From positions 62,001 through 126,000 of the forward strand of contig NZ_VOLT01000006.1 of assembly GCF_007954275.1 (NCBI RefSeq): DNA of 64,000 nucleotides. Reading direction: 5' to 3'. The notes beneath the pieces are model-generated. The model did not search any database and was not told where the DNA came from. It saw nothing but the letters and a program-made list of their open reading frames with translations. Made by a program: the position numbers and the translations under genes. The DNA is from Colwellia demingiae. Lineage in GTDB: Bacteria > Pseudomonadota > Gammaproteobacteria > Enterobacterales > Alteromonadaceae. This document shows positions 18,798-28,244 of the stretch, in pieces (position 1 is the stretch's first letter; each line of letters begins with the position of its first letter).

Positions 18798-18829
18798 TGA
18801 GTTGAGGTTACAATTTAGAGAATAATATT

Positions 18830-18866
18830 AAGCTGGGTGAGCAATCATCCAGCTTTTTTTATTTTT
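18830..18866 (+). terminator. Rho-independent terminator of the peptide transporter gene
   Basis: Stem AAGCTGGGTGA / TCATCCAGCTT with a GCAA loop followed by seven T. Confidence 0.92.
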
Positions 18867-18935
18867 TAAACAGATGTTAAAGCAGATATTAATGTCGGCA
18901 ATAATAGTCGATAATTAATAGCCGTTAACTATTTA

Positions 18936-19529
18936 ATGATGAACCCAACAATGAATACTCGTTCACAATTACGAAAAGAAATCAGACAACGCCGTAATGC
19001 ACTATCAGTAACTGAACAGTCTAATGCGGCTACGGCGTTAACAGAAAGATTGTCTAACCATAATCAAATCCAGCAAGCTAAGCGTATTGCAATCTACTTG
19101 AGTAATGATGGGGAATTATCAACTGCAAATTTTATAGATTGGTGTTGGCAGAATCACAAAGACGTTTACCTACCAGTAGTACATCCTTTCAGTAAGGGGA
19201 ACTTACTATTTTTGCATTACCAACAAGATACCAAGTTAGTTAGCAATATGTATGGCATTTTAGAGCCACAATTAGATGTCACTAAAGTTTGTCCGTTACA
19301 GCAGCTTGATATTATTTGCACGCCTTTAGTAGCTTTTGATAATTCTGGCGCGAGATTAGGCATGGGTGGTGGATTTTATGATAGAAGCCTCGCTCAGTGG
19401 CAACAGACAAAACTTTACCCTATTGGATTAGCGCACGACTGCCAGCTCGTTGAAAAGGTTCCTACCGAAAGTTGGGATATTCCTTTACCCGAAATAATTA
19501 CACCAAGTAAAAACTATCAATTTATTTAG
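18936..19529 (+). CDS. fau: 5-formyltetrahydrofolate cyclo-ligase (YgfA/Fau)
   Basis: 197 residues. The family opening SQLRKEIRQRRNALS (ATP site Lys/Arg) and the closing signature ARLGMGGGFYDRSLAQ are intact. The enzyme converts 5-formyl-THF to 5,10-methenyl-THF with ATP. In many gammaproteobacteria the 6S RNA gene lies immediately upstream, but here only 138 bp containing a terminator separate it from the transporter, so no 6S RNA fits. Several Met codons lie at the start (18936, 18939, 18951) and there is no clear ribosome binding site, so the start is approximate. Confidence 0.92.
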   Translation: MMNPTMNTRSQLRKEIRQRRNALSVTEQSNAATALTERLSNHNQIQQAKRIAIYLSNDGELSTANFIDWCWQNHKDVYLPVVHPFSKGNLLFLHYQQDTKLVSNMYGILEPQLDVTKVCPLQQLDIICTPLVAFDNSGARLGMGGGFYDRSLAQWQQTKLYPIGLAHDCQLVEKVPTESWDIPLPEIITPSKNYQFI

Positions 19530-19670
19530 CTGTTTCAGCTTAGAGTCGACGTATTATTAGTACAAGTTAATAGCTGCACACAAATTACGGCCCGACTAGT
19601 TCTAAGCTTTACATCGGCTAATGCTACATTTTGAGGTAGCTTGTATATAAGCAGTAGAAAAATGACTACT

Positions 19671-20654
19671 CTAGATGAGTGGCCATTCAAACGAGGAAAA
19701 AACTTGTTGCCATTGATCATCAAACGGCGCTGATATTTTGATTCTTTTATTGCTAATGGGATGATTAAATTCTAATGATTTAGCTATTAACATCAAACGT
19801 TTAAAACCAAAGTGCTCGATAAAAAATGGGTTTTGCTTGTTATCGCCGTAGTTTATGTCCCCTAAAATAGGATGACGTAAATGTGCTAAATGACGACGAA
19901 TTTGATGACGTCTGCCAGTAATAGGGCGTACTTCAATTAAAGAATACCGAACACTATCAAATTTACCGACTTTTATTGGTAAACTCGCTTGTTGCTTTAC
20001 TTGATAATAACTCTGCGCAGATTGTGCTGGTTTGTTATGACTAACATTTTTATCCCCCAACTTATCTAGCTTTTCTTTCAGTGGATGATCAATTAAGTCT
20101 GCAGGTACTGCTAAGTGGCCACGTGCTAAAGCATAATAGGTTTTCACCATAGCTAAATCACTACCATCGATATTTCTATCAGTAGTAAGTTCTTCGACTT
20201 GATCTTGCTGTACCACCTGAGTTTTATGCTGAGCATTGCCCTTAAGCTCATCGTCAGAATTTAAGTTAGCTTGACTACTTTTATTGGCAAAAGCTTCACT
20301 TAGCTTGGTAGCAACATCTTTAGTTAAAGCAAAAAGAAGTACACCCGAAGTCGGTCTGTCTAGTCGATGAACGGGATAAACATATTGCCCTACTTGATCA
20401 CGAACTAACTGCAAAGCAAAATAAATTTCATCTTTATCCATATAACTTCGATGAACAAATAATCCTGCAGGTTTATCAACCGCTACCATAAATTCATCTT
20501 GATAGAGGATATTAAGTATCGGCTTTTCTTCTGGCCCTATAGCCTGATTTAAGTCCTGAGTTAAGTCCTGAGTTAACAACCGATCTGAGTTTAAGTCCAT
20601 TTTAACATCCATAGTTTGTTTCATTCCTATAATAGCGTTATCGATATCAATCAT
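19671..20654 (-). CDS. truC: tRNA pseudouridine(65) synthase TruC (RluA family), with an unusual insert
   Basis: 327 residues. The catalytic HRLDR motif is at 96-100 (PVHRLDRPTSGVLLF) and RRHQIRRHLAHLRHPILGD confirms the RluA fold; similarity to E. coli TruC begins at ILYQDEFMVAVDKPAG (about 49). Two departures: an N-terminal extension of about 45 residues containing a duplicated LTQD unit (12-bp DNA repeat TTAAGTCCTGAG), and a low-complexity polar insert of about 44 residues (about 126-169) not in E. coli TruC. The start ATG overlaps the stop of yqcC (ATGATTGA), which suggests translational coupling. truC-yqcC adjacency is conserved in gammaproteobacteria. Confidence 0.9.
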   Translation of the reverse strand: MIDIDNAIIGMKQTMDVKMDLNSDRLLTQDLTQDLNQAIGPEEKPILNILYQDEFMVAVDKPAGLFVHRSYMDKDEIYFALQLVRDQVGQYVYPVHRLDRPTSGVLLFALTKDVATKLSEAFANKSSQANLNSDDELKGNAQHKTQVVQQDQVEELTTDRNIDGSDLAMVKTYYALARGHLAVPADLIDHPLKEKLDKLGDKNVSHNKPAQSAQSYYQVKQQASLPIKVGKFDSVRYSLIEVRPITGRRHQIRRHLAHLRHPILGDINYGDNKQNPFFIEHFGFKRLMLIAKSLEFNHPISNKRIKISAPFDDQWQQVFSSFEWPLI

Positions 20655-20994
20655 TGTGTTTACCTTGTTCAGTCAATGTATTATCTATTTTTTGGATAAC
20701 ATCAAGTAAAGGTTGGGCATTAGTTGATAAGCACTTAAAAGTCTCTTCAGCCATTGGCGTTAAAGAAATTCTTGCAGGCAATGATTGTTGTTGATTTATC
20801 ATCATAGCTATCTTAGGAATAAATAAAAATTGTAACCATTGCTCAAATGCTAAAGTATCACAGCAAAAAGGTGCGCTACTTGAAAGCTCTGCTGCACTTG
20901 GCGGCTGTATTTGCCAAAGCTTAAGTAATTTAAGCTCAATAGTTAACTCTTCAAGCAAAGCACTGATACGTTCTGGGTCTTTTTTTATCATCAT
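20647..20994 (-). CDS. yqcC: YqcC family protein
   Basis: 115 residues, helical and cytoplasmic. Typical YqcC segments are LLEELTIELKLLKLWQIQPPSAAEL and the PF-CCDTLAFEQWLQFLFIPKI motif in the middle. Function is unknown; the family almost always sits next to truC, as here, where the two genes overlap. It is divergent from the DUF3549 gene, with a 148-bp shared promoter region. Confidence 0.88.
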   Translation of the reverse strand: MMIKKDPERISALLEELTIELKLLKLWQIQPPSAAELSSSAPFCCDTLAFEQWLQFLFIPKIAMMINQQQSLPARISLTPMAEETFKCLSTNAQPLLDVIQKIDNTLTEQGKHND

Positions 20995-21142
20995 TTGTGA
21001 TTGTTTACGGTCGGTTCTTCAAGGTGATTGGTTAAGATCGATAATTACAGGTAAATTATTTCAGATAAATAATTTTACTATGTTAATGGCGCCATTATCC
21101 TTATAATAAGACGCTATAACAAGCGGCAATATTTTTGACTTT

Positions 21143-22195
21143 ATGACTGACACAGCACCAGCAGCGAACATAGCTACCCTATCAGAATTACTTAAACTTT
21201 CAGGTTCACAATACCGCCTTTATGATATTGGTCGACTAGTTAGTAAATTACCTAAAGAGCAATTTGAAAAAGTTGAATTAAATCAATTGCCCTATCCTAC
21301 ACCTACTCAAGGGTGTGCTTGTATTGCTATAGCATTTTGGCAGAAACAATCTTCACAGCCTTATTTATGGTTATTGAAATTACCGCTTGATGAGCATGGC
21401 TTATTAAACCAAGGGGCAAGAAACCACTTTATTGCTATTATTGTTGAAGCTTTAGGTGCTGACTTAACTCAAGAAACCTCTAAAAAACAGGAAGAGTTAC
21501 TCAGTAGTAACCCTTACCTTTTCACTCCAGCACAATATAAATTAGCTAGCTTAAACAGCAAAATAAAAGTTGATTTAAAGCAACAACCTAGTGCGTATTT
21601 CTCCCCTTTTAAACAATACCTCAGTCATGGTTCTGATTGGAATAACTGGCAAGCTGTGGGCGTACAAGGTATTACCGATTTTATTGCGAGAATTAAGCAT
21701 GATAATCATAGTGAGTTGTTACTCAACGCGCTGCCTCACTTGCCTGACGAAGTGCTGTCTCCCGTTTGTAGCGCCTTAGAAAATGAGCAATATCCTGTTG
21801 ATTTAATTGACGCACTGGTAGTTGCATTAGAAAGCGCACTAACAAGCCCACAAACATCTACAAAAGCAATGCAGTTGCTACGCGCACTGGCAGCCAATAG
21901 TCACCATATTCATGTGAAAAAAATCATAGAGCAGCTTTTGAGTAAACAACAAGTAAGTAGCGAGTTACTCATCACTTTATCTGGAAGATGCTGGCAGGCA
22001 TTAGCTGATGAAAAAATGCTTATGTGTTATTTTGAACATTTACTCCGTAATAATGACTTACCATTATTTTCTAGCATTTTTAAAGACTTAGCGACTATCC
22101 CACTAATTAGACCTGTTGCTTTCCAATGCATTCGCAGTGAAAATCGTTCACCGGCACTAGCACAAGCTATTGGACAGTTATTTAGCCAAACTTAG
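21143..22195 (+). CDS. DUF3549 family protein
   Basis: 350 residues, soluble, no signal peptide. It opens with TLSELLKLSGSQYRLYDIGRLVSKLPKEQF, the conserved DUF3549 N-terminus. The C-terminal half is helical with repeated Leu-rich segments resembling HEAT-like units (for example LPHLPDEVLSPVCSALEN, LLRALAANSHHIHVKKIIEQLL). The family is restricted to gammaproteobacteria and has no known function. It is followed 28 bp later by the DUF3301 gene and then a DUF805 protein, probably one operon. Confidence 0.85.
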   Translation: MTDTAPAANIATLSELLKLSGSQYRLYDIGRLVSKLPKEQFEKVELNQLPYPTPTQGCACIAIAFWQKQSSQPYLWLLKLPLDEHGLLNQGARNHFIAIIVEALGADLTQETSKKQEELLSSNPYLFTPAQYKLASLNSKIKVDLKQQPSAYFSPFKQYLSHGSDWNNWQAVGVQGITDFIARIKHDNHSELLLNALPHLPDEVLSPVCSALENEQYPVDLIDALVVALESALTSPQTSTKAMQLLRALAANSHHIHVKKIIEQLLSKQQVSSELLITLSGRCWQALADEKMLMCYFEHLLRNNDLPLFSSIFKDLATIPLIRPVAFQCIRSENRSPALAQAIGQLFSQT

Positions 22196-22223
22196 TTATT
22201 CTTAATTGTGGAAAGTATCATTT

Positions 22224-22526
22224 ATGGAAAATATTTATTATTTATTACTTTTTTGTTTATTTTGTTGGTACTTTGTTTATTTAAGACAAGTATCTGAAGC
22301 AGCTAAACGTCATGTTCATCGTTACTGTAAAGACGGTGGTTTGCAGTTCATCTCACTGGCAAGACGCTCTAGTAGATTCAAATTTACCAAGAAACACGGC
22401 CCTTGCATTTATAGTGTTTTTGACTTTGATTTTAGTGGTGATGGAGAATCAAACAATCAAGGCTGCTTAACACTTTATGGCTTAAAGCTAGAGAAAATCG
22501 ATTTACCCGCTTACCGAGTGAATTAA
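22224..22526 (+). CDS. DUF3301 family small membrane-anchored protein
   Basis: 100 residues from the ATG at 22224; a TTG six codons earlier is open, but GGAA at 22211-22213 suits the ATG. An N-terminal membrane helix (about 2-21) is followed by a basic stretch (AAKRHVHRYCKDGGLQFISLARR) and a small conserved domain ending in YGLKLEKIDLPAYRVN. The function is unknown. It is co-directional with the DUF3549 gene. Confidence 0.82.
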   Translation: MENIYYLLLFCLFCWYFVYLRQVSEAAKRHVHRYCKDGGLQFISLARRSSRFKFTKKHGPCIYSVFDFDFSGDGESNNQGCLTLYGLKLEKIDLPAYRVN

Positions 22527-22638
22527 TACTGATTTAGCATAACCATTATTATGGTTATGCTAAATCATGAATACCAATAATTAAGTGTTATGCTAATAAG
22601 CAACAAACACCTAATTTAACTATCTTTTTGGAGTTTTC

Positions 22639-23784
22639 GTGCCATTTTTACAAGCAGCTTTTTGTCTAAAAGGGTTTGATGATCGTAGTCGATTTTTTAC
22701 AACATCAATAATTGCTATTTTGGGCTTTATCTTTTGCTCTGCAATTTTCTCTAGTTATATAGTAGTTAGTTTTACCATATTATTAATATTAACCGCTGTA
22801 CTTACTTGCAGTGCAAAGCGCCGCTTACATGATGCTAAACTTAATAAAAATTGGCAATTGGTACCAGGCGGTCTGCTTCTACTTACTGGTGTTTTGAGCT
22901 TACTTCTTGAGAACAGCAGCAGTTATTATTTATTGATTTTACCGGTATTAAGTGCAGCCCTTCTCCTTACCTACCCTAGTAAAGGTACAAAAGAAAAAAA
23001 TAATTATATTTTGGGTTATTACGGTCCTGTTGACCTTAGTCGCTATAAACAAAAAACCGTCGTCATGAAAACTCATAATCAACGCATTGAGCCAACGTTA
23101 GCTGCTAATGGCGCTAGTGAACAGCTTTATGCATATGACACTATCGCTGAACAAAATATTACACCTAATGAGCAATCTGATTATGACCCTGAGAGTAAAC
23201 ATACTGATATTGGCGAACTTATTCGCATAACGTTTCTTGGTAATCGTAAATTACAGCTAGGGATTATCGCCATTGTATCGCTAATTTTTATCGCAGTATT
23301 GGTTAATAGCGCAATTAACGCTATCAATCCACCACAGGAAAATACTAATAGTGTTGAATTGGGTGAAACGAAAGTGTCGCCTAACAATGTACCTGTTAAT
23401 ATCCTTGCCAATAAAAATCATTTACTCGCGATGCCTGATAATTTCAATTTATACTTATCAGAGTATCAAGGCGTAATTATTCATTGGCAAGCCGATCAAG
23501 TTGCTAATGGCGAGCTCTGGTCACAATTATCAATAAACGGTGATAAAAGTTGTCAAAGTATTAAGTTTAATAAGGGCTCTTCAATCCGTCCTTTAACTGT
23601 ATTGGTTGAAAATGGTAGTGAATATTTTGCTAGTTTTTCACCCCTTGATAGTGGCGAGTTAATACAAGCGCTAGCTTTTCGCGGTAAATTTTCACTCTGT
23701 GGTTATAGCTTTTCTCTTAAAGGAAGCCAAGCGGTATTGGGTAAGCACAATCAATACGCACCTTTCTTAGAGCAAGACGCATAA
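22639..23784 (+). CDS. DUF805-like membrane protein with C-terminal extracytoplasmic domain
   Basis: 381 residues with a GTG start preceded by GGAG at good spacing. Four hydrophobic segments in the first 115 residues and the motif AKRRLHDAKLNKNW (about 54-67) match the DUF805 family. A polar linker (about 120-195) and a further membrane helix (about 205-226) precede a C-terminal domain of about 150 residues with two Cys (CQSIKFN, CGYSF) that could form a disulfide outside the membrane. The function is unknown. It lies last in the DUF3549-DUF3301 group. Confidence 0.7.
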   Translation: MPFLQAAFCLKGFDDRSRFFTTSIIAILGFIFCSAIFSSYIVVSFTILLILTAVLTCSAKRRLHDAKLNKNWQLVPGGLLLLTGVLSLLLENSSSYYLLILPVLSAALLLTYPSKGTKEKNNYILGYYGPVDLSRYKQKTVVMKTHNQRIEPTLAANGASEQLYAYDTIAEQNITPNEQSDYDPESKHTDIGELIRITFLGNRKLQLGIIAIVSLIFIAVLVNSAINAINPPQENTNSVELGETKVSPNNVPVNILANKNHLLAMPDNFNLYLSEYQGVIIHWQADQVANGELWSQLSINGDKSCQSIKFNKGSSIRPLTVLVENGSEYFASFSPLDSGELIQALAFRGKFSLCGYSFSLKGSQAVLGKHNQYAPFLEQDA

Positions 23785-23814
23785 ATAAGTAATTTATTTT
23801 CAAAAAATAGATAC

Positions 23815-23850
23815 AAAAAAAGCTGCTCAATATTATTGGCAGCTTTTTTA
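23815..23850. terminator. Bidirectional terminator
   Basis: Stem AAAAAAGCTGC / GCAGCTTTTTT with a 12-nt loop; A and T tracts on both sides serve the convergent DUF805-like (+) and DGC (-) genes. Confidence 0.9.
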
Positions 23851-23887
23851 ATGTTCTTTGGGCTATCAAAAGCTTTTAATAAAAGAC

Positions 23888-24304
23888 TTATTGAGCAAAG
23901 CCAATACCCGCTTCTATTAAACTCGCATAAACACTTTTCATCGCAACGGTATTCTCAGTAAGAGAATCATCCCACTTATCACGCTTTTCGAACCCTAAGT
24001 CACTAATTTTAAAATAATGATCTGTTTTTATAGCACTTTTATCTAAACAAGCTTTTGTACAACCTAACGCACAGCCATCAATGGCTATAATAGGTCGACC
24101 TGATTTAGCCATTGCCAGAATAGGCTCTATTTTACCCACTACGCCAGCAATACAAGACATCTCAGCAATCCCATCACCATCAAGGGTTAATGAAATATTA
24201 TGCGCCATTTGCGCAAGGTTTGAGCAACCAGAACAAGAGTAAACTATTGGTTTACAATTATTTTTGTCACTGATTATTTTCGATAATTTATGTACATTCG
24301 ACAT
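23888..24304 (-). CDS. Putative metal-binding protein, DGC domain
   Basis: 138 residues from the ATG at 24304, which has an ideal AGGAGT ribosome binding site; a GTG three codons upstream lies inside that site. Cys-rich: YSCSGCSN near residue 25, MSCIAG near 52 and the family-defining DGCALGCTKACLD near 78. The DGC family is predicted to bind zinc or another soft metal; the biochemical role is unknown. It lies 138 bp downstream of cobQ on the same strand, so it could be the last gene of the cobalamin operon, but the gap is large. Confidence 0.78.
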   Translation of the reverse strand: MSNVHKLSKIISDKNNCKPIVYSCSGCSNLAQMAHNISLTLDGDGIAEMSCIAGVVGKIEPILAMAKSGRPIIAIDGCALGCTKACLDKSAIKTDHYFKISDLGFEKRDKWDDSLTENTVAMKSVYASLIEAGIGFAQ

Positions 24305-24441
24305 TAAAGTCACTCCTTAGCTACCTATTAGTTACCTTACTAGCGCTGGCAACATTACCAATAGGAGCATTTTAACAAGTAAACATAACGACGAATTGAT
24401 TTAGATCATTACAGTAAATAATACCCATGATAGATCTGTGG

Positions 24442-26037
24442 TTATTTGTACCATTCTGTAACTATTTGTTTTATTTTCACCATATCTAAGTGTGCTTGAC
24501 AGGCTTTACTTACTCGCTCAATGGCCTGTTCTTCAAGTATTTCAATACTGGGCGCTTTACTTACATCATAACCAAGCCAATTCATAAAGAGCTGTAAAGC
24601 CTCGGGTTGATCAAACAGTCCATGCAGATAACAACCTGCTATCTGACCATCATCACTTAATAATCCCTGTCCCTCACCTTCAATAGTCAGTAAGTGAGAT
24701 AATTTATCCCCGTCATTAATAAGAGTGCTCACACCGGCATGAATTTCATAACCACTAATATTGGCGTTTTGCAGCGTCAATTCCAAAACACCTGAAACAT
24801 TAATTAACGTTTTTTTAGATTCTAATACTGTATTCATCGCAAAATAGCTTAAGCCTTCGCTTACGCCAGGTTGCCCTTCTAACCCTTCGGGGTCTGCAAT
24901 CAACTCTCCTAACATTTGATAACCACCGCAAACCCCAATCACCTTGCCTTGATAACGTAAATGTTTCGCAATATCGTCATCCCAGCCTCGTTGACGTAAA
25001 AAATCAAGGTCACTACGGACATTTTTGCTACCAGGTAAAATAATAAGATCACAAGCTGGAATAGCTATTTTTTCAGGATTAATCTCATCTTTCGATCCCT
25101 TAGCAAAAAGGAACTGACAATCAATATCTTCATGATGGCGCAGAGCATCAAAGTCCGTATGATTACTCATATGTGGATAAACTAAGACCACAACACGAAC
25201 TTTTGATGAAGTCGATGTCCCTTCTACGAGTGCCTGTTTTGTTACTAATGCATCTTCAGAAGAAATATCTAAGCCGTGTAAATAGGGTAAAACCCCCAGC
25301 ACAGGTTTATTGGTCTTTTCTTCTAACCATGTCAACCCAGATTCGAGTAATTTAATGTCACCGCGAAAGCGATTAATCACAAAACCAACGACTCTGTCTT
25401 GCTCTGATTGTGACAACAACATCAAGGTACCAACTAGCTGTGCAAAAACGCCACCTTTATCAATATCAGCAATAATTAAAACCGGACAATCGACGGCTTC
25501 GGCAAAGCCCATATTAGCAATATCCCCCTTGCGTAAATTTATTTCTGCTGGACTTCCTGCTCCCTCAACAACAACCAAATCATACTGTTGTGTTAACCGC
25601 TGATGTGAACTCAGCACAGCCTTCATAGCCACTTTTTTATAATCTTGGTACTCACTAGCCTCCATATTTGACGATGATCTATGCATAAGCGCTTTACCGT
25701 GAACAATAACTTGCGCGCCAGTGTCGCTATTAGGTTTGAGTAAGATAGGATTGAAATCTACATCTAACGCTAAGCGCGCCGCTTTAGCTTGCAACGCTTG
25801 TGCTCGCCCAATTTCACCACCACAAGGAGTAACCGCACTATTAAGCGCCATATTTTGGGGTTTAAAGGGTGCTACGTTAATGTGTAAATCTGAAAACACA
25901 CGACACAGGCCCGCCACTAGCGTCGTTTTCCCAGCATCAGAAGTTGTTCCCTGTATCATCAAGGTTTTACATTGACTTGATTGCGCTATCTCAAAAGAGC
26001 TGGATGTAGAATGGCTGTTACTTTGCTTAGCTTTCAT
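24442..26037 (-). CDS. cobQ: Cobyric acid synthase (CobQ/CbiP)
   Basis: 531 residues from the ATG at 26037, which has GAGGAA upstream and lies just after the cobC stop; a start ten codons earlier would overlap cobC. The synthetase domain opens with [18 protein letters not shown] (P-loop). The type-1 glutamine amidotransferase domain has the nucleophile Cys in [10 protein letters not shown] and the His in YLHGLFD. The enzyme amidates four side chains of adenosylcobyrinic a,c-diamide using glutamine and ATP. No other corrin-ring genes are in the window. Confidence 0.94.
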   Translation of the reverse strand: MKAKQSNSHSTSSSFEIAQSSQCKTLMIQGTTSDAGKTTLVAGLCRVFSDLHINVAPFKPQNMALNSAVTPCGGEIGRAQALQAKAARLALDVDFNPILLKPNSDTGAQVIVHGKALMHRSSSNMEASEYQDYKKVAMKAVLSSHQRLTQQYDLVVVEGAGSPAEINLRKGDIANMGFAEAVDCPVLIIADIDKGGVFAQLVGTLMLLSQSEQDRVVGFVINRFRGDIKLLESGLTWLEEKTNKPVLGVLPYLHGLDISSEDALVTKQALVEGTSTSSKVRVVVLVYPHMSNHTDFDALRHHEDIDCQFLFAKGSKDEINPEKIAIPACDLIILPGSKNVRSDLDFLRQRGWDDDIAKHLRYQGKVIGVCGGYQMLGELIADPEGLEGQPGVSEGLSYFAMNTVLESKKTLINVSGVLELTLQNANISGYEIHAGVSTLINDGDKLSHLLTIEGEGQGLLSDDGQIAGCYLHGLFDQPEALQLFMNWLGYDVSKAPSIEILEEQAIERVSKACQAHLDMVKIKQIVTEWYK

Positions 26038-26038
26038 T

Positions 26039-26839
26039 TTATTTTTCCTCAAGAAACGGCATAGCAATGGTCGTTACTTGTTGGTTTAATTGCTGGTACT
26101 GTGTTTGCTTTACTGCTTGATCAAATTGTTTATCTTGATAAGGCTGACTAATCAAAATGCGGGAAATGCTACCATGACCAATCTGTAATTTTTGATGCCA
26201 GCTAGCTTGTTGCCAATCTAGCGCTAATATATTTGCTAATATCATGCGAATCACGCCACCATGAGCAACAACTAAAATTCGTCTAGGTTTTTTTCTAAAG
26301 GTGTCCGATTCTTTTTTGACCTGCCCCTGCTCTAGTTGAAAACTTTCTTCTTGTTTAGTAACAATGCCTATTTGCTGTTGTATCAAGTTTTGCCAAGCTT
26401 TCATTACTCTGTGATGAAAGTCTGACAGAGTTTCACCTTCTGGTAATATAATGTCAGCAGGTGCCTGAAAAAAGGCTTCGAGTTGTGACCAAAGCAATTG
26501 AGTTTTCTCATCAACTTGATGTTCAGCTTCAAAATCACTACCTTCGAAGAGAAGATCATCAAAAGGTACACCATCAAAGCACCCGAAGTTCATCTCTTGT
26601 AACTCTGGTGATATCTCTAAAGGTAATTGGCATAACAATGAAAACTCTGTCGCTAGATTCTGGCAACGTATCAACGAAGAGGAGACAACACTTTGATAAG
26701 CATTAGACGTTTTTTGTTGTGCCATTAAACGTTCAAGTAAACGCGCATTTTCTGTAGCGATAGCAGCAACATCAGTAGAGCCATATAAAGCAGGCTTACC
26801 CAAGACTTTAACATGTCTTATTAAGTCAATTTCAATCAT
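26039..26839 (-). CDS. cobC: Histidine phosphatase, probable alpha-ribazole phosphatase (CobC-like)
   Basis: 266 residues. The phosphoglycerate-mutase-like LIRHVKV (residues 6-12, catalytic His) is in place of the usual RHGE, with [10 protein letters not shown], the acidic EMNFGCFDG and the second His in [12 protein letters not shown]. The place in the operon, between cobU and cobQ, supports alpha-ribazole-5'-phosphate (or cobalamin-5'-phosphate) dephosphorylation. It is longer than E. coli CobC (202), with a linker around residues 165-190 and a C-terminal tail rich in Gln. Confidence 0.82.
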   Translation of the reverse strand: MIEIDLIRHVKVLGKPALYGSTDVAAIATENARLLERLMAQQKTSNAYQSVVSSSLIRCQNLATEFSLLCQLPLEISPELQEMNFGCFDGVPFDDLLFEGSDFEAEHQVDEKTQLLWSQLEAFFQAPADIILPEGETLSDFHHRVMKAWQNLIQQQIGIVTKQEESFQLEQGQVKKESDTFRKKPRRILVVAHGGVIRMILANILALDWQQASWHQKLQIGHGSISRILISQPYQDKQFDQAVKQTQYQQLNQQVTTIAMPFLEEK

Positions 26840-26853
26840 ATTAAGCTCACGAC

Positions 26854-27405
26854 TTACACATCATTATTTTTTATACAAAGCGGTATACCAGCGGTGACCA
26901 AAGTCACTTTATCGGAAACTTCTGCAACCTTCTGGTTTAACCAACCACAATAATCAACATATAAACGCGTAGATTCACCCATTGGTATCACACCTAAACC
27001 TATCTCATTACTGACAATAACTATATCCGCATCGATAGCGGCTAAGCGCGTGGCTAATCTGTCTATTTCAGTTTGTAAATGTTGGGCTTGCTGATCACGA
27101 CTCTGTTCATCAACAGCATAAAGTTGATTGTTTAGCCATAGTGTTAAACAATCCAGTAAGTAGACATTATTGTTATCAAGATTACTTAATCTTTCAGCAA
27201 GTGCTAATGGACACTCAATTAATTGCCAACTATCACCTCTATCTTTTTGATGTTGAACTATTCTATTGTCCATCTCAGGATCAATGGCCGTTGCTGTAGC
27301 AATATAAACCGTTTTCTTACCGTGTTTTACTGACAATTCCAGTGTTTGTTGCTCGGCAAATCGTGACTTACCCGATCTAGCGCCACCTAAAATAAAATGA
27401 ATCAT
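26854..27405 (-). CDS. cobU: Bifunctional adenosylcobinamide kinase / adenosylcobinamide-phosphate guanylyltransferase
   Basis: 183 residues. P-loop GGARSGKSRFAE at 7-18, the guanylylation His in the IVQHQKDRGDSW region (about 49-60), and VSNEIGLGVIPMGESTRLYVDYCGWLNQKVA typical of CobU/CobP. It makes AdoCbi-GDP for CobS. It overlaps cobS by 4 bp (ATGA), so the two are translationally coupled. Confidence 0.94.
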   Translation of the reverse strand: MIHFILGGARSGKSRFAEQQTLELSVKHGKKTVYIATATAIDPEMDNRIVQHQKDRGDSWQLIECPLALAERLSNLDNNNVYLLDCLTLWLNNQLYAVDEQSRDQQAQHLQTEIDRLATRLAAIDADIVIVSNEIGLGVIPMGESTRLYVDYCGWLNQKVAEVSDKVTLVTAGIPLCIKNNDV

Positions 27406-28244
27406 CCTATAACTCCGGTAGAATAAAGTCCTGTGAAAATATCTTTATCAATATAAGAAACAAGTGTTAAATAAATAAGTAGCTCAGAGAGTTGCTGTCC
27501 TGCACCCAAACAGTCACCGGTAAAACCACCTATTCTCGCCATGAGCCACTGCTTAAATAGCCAGCGAAACAACACTAAAACGATCAACAATGAGAAAATT
27601 ACTTCGCTAGAATAAAAAATGAGCGGAGCTAAACCTATCAAGAGTAAAAGAGTTAATTCTGATGAGGATTGTGCTTGGGCTAATGGTTTACTCTTACTTT
27701 GTTCAATATCACTCACATAAGGCATAGAAGAGATTAAGCTTCCAGCAACTGCTCGGGATAAAGCTTCTGCTAATATAATAGCTAAAAGTAAGTGATTACT
27801 ATCTTGCTCAGCTAGGTTTACCAGCAATGTAAATTTTAATAATAAAGCCATCACTAAGGTAACGGCACCATAAGTACCGATTCGACTATCTTTCATAATA
27901 GTCAGTCGTTTTTCTATTGTGAAAGCACCGCCTATGCCGTCAGCCATATCAGCTAGACCATCTTCATGAAAAGCGCCTGTTAATAACAAGCTTATCGTCA
28001 TAGTTAACAATATAGATATATTGGCGGGTAAAAAGGTACTAAAGCAGACATAACTTAACGCGAGAAATAAACCAATGACTAAGCCCACTAAGGAGAAGTA
28101 TCGATTAGCTTTATTTAATAAGGCTTCTGAATAATCCATGGTTTTAGGAACAGGTAAACGAGTAAAAAAGCTTAACGCCAAATAAAATAAATTAAGCTGC
28201 GCAGTTATTTTACCTTTTAGGCGCTCATTTACCCGTACAATCAT
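27402..28244 (-). CDS. cobS: Adenosylcobinamide-GDP ribazoletransferase (cobalamin synthase)
   Basis: 280 residues, hydrophobic with about six to eight membrane segments. The catalytic signature GAFHEDGLADMADGIGG is near residues 91-107, and IGGFTGDCLGA near 237. It joins the lower ligand alpha-ribazole(-P) to AdoCbi-GDP at the inner membrane. It overlaps both cobT and cobU by 4 bp. Confidence 0.94.
   Translation of the reverse strand: MIVRVNERLKGKITAQLNLFYLALSFFTRLPVPKTMDYSEALLNKANRYFSLVGLVIGLFLALSYVCFSTFLPANISILLTMTISLLLTGAFHEDGLADMADGIGGAFTIEKRLTIMKDSRIGTYGAVTLVMALLLKFTLLVNLAEQDSNHLLLAIILAEALSRAVAGSLISSMPYVSDIEQSKSKPLAQAQSSSELTLLLLIGLAPLIFYSSEVIFSLLIVLVLFRWLFKQWLMARIGGFTGDCLGAGQQLSELLIYLTLVSYIDKDIFTGLYSTGVIG

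Noticed and set aside
18798-18935. 6S RNA gene (ssrS) expected upstream of fau
   Set aside because: The gap is only 138 bp, contains the transporter terminator and cannot hold a 6S RNA of normal length.
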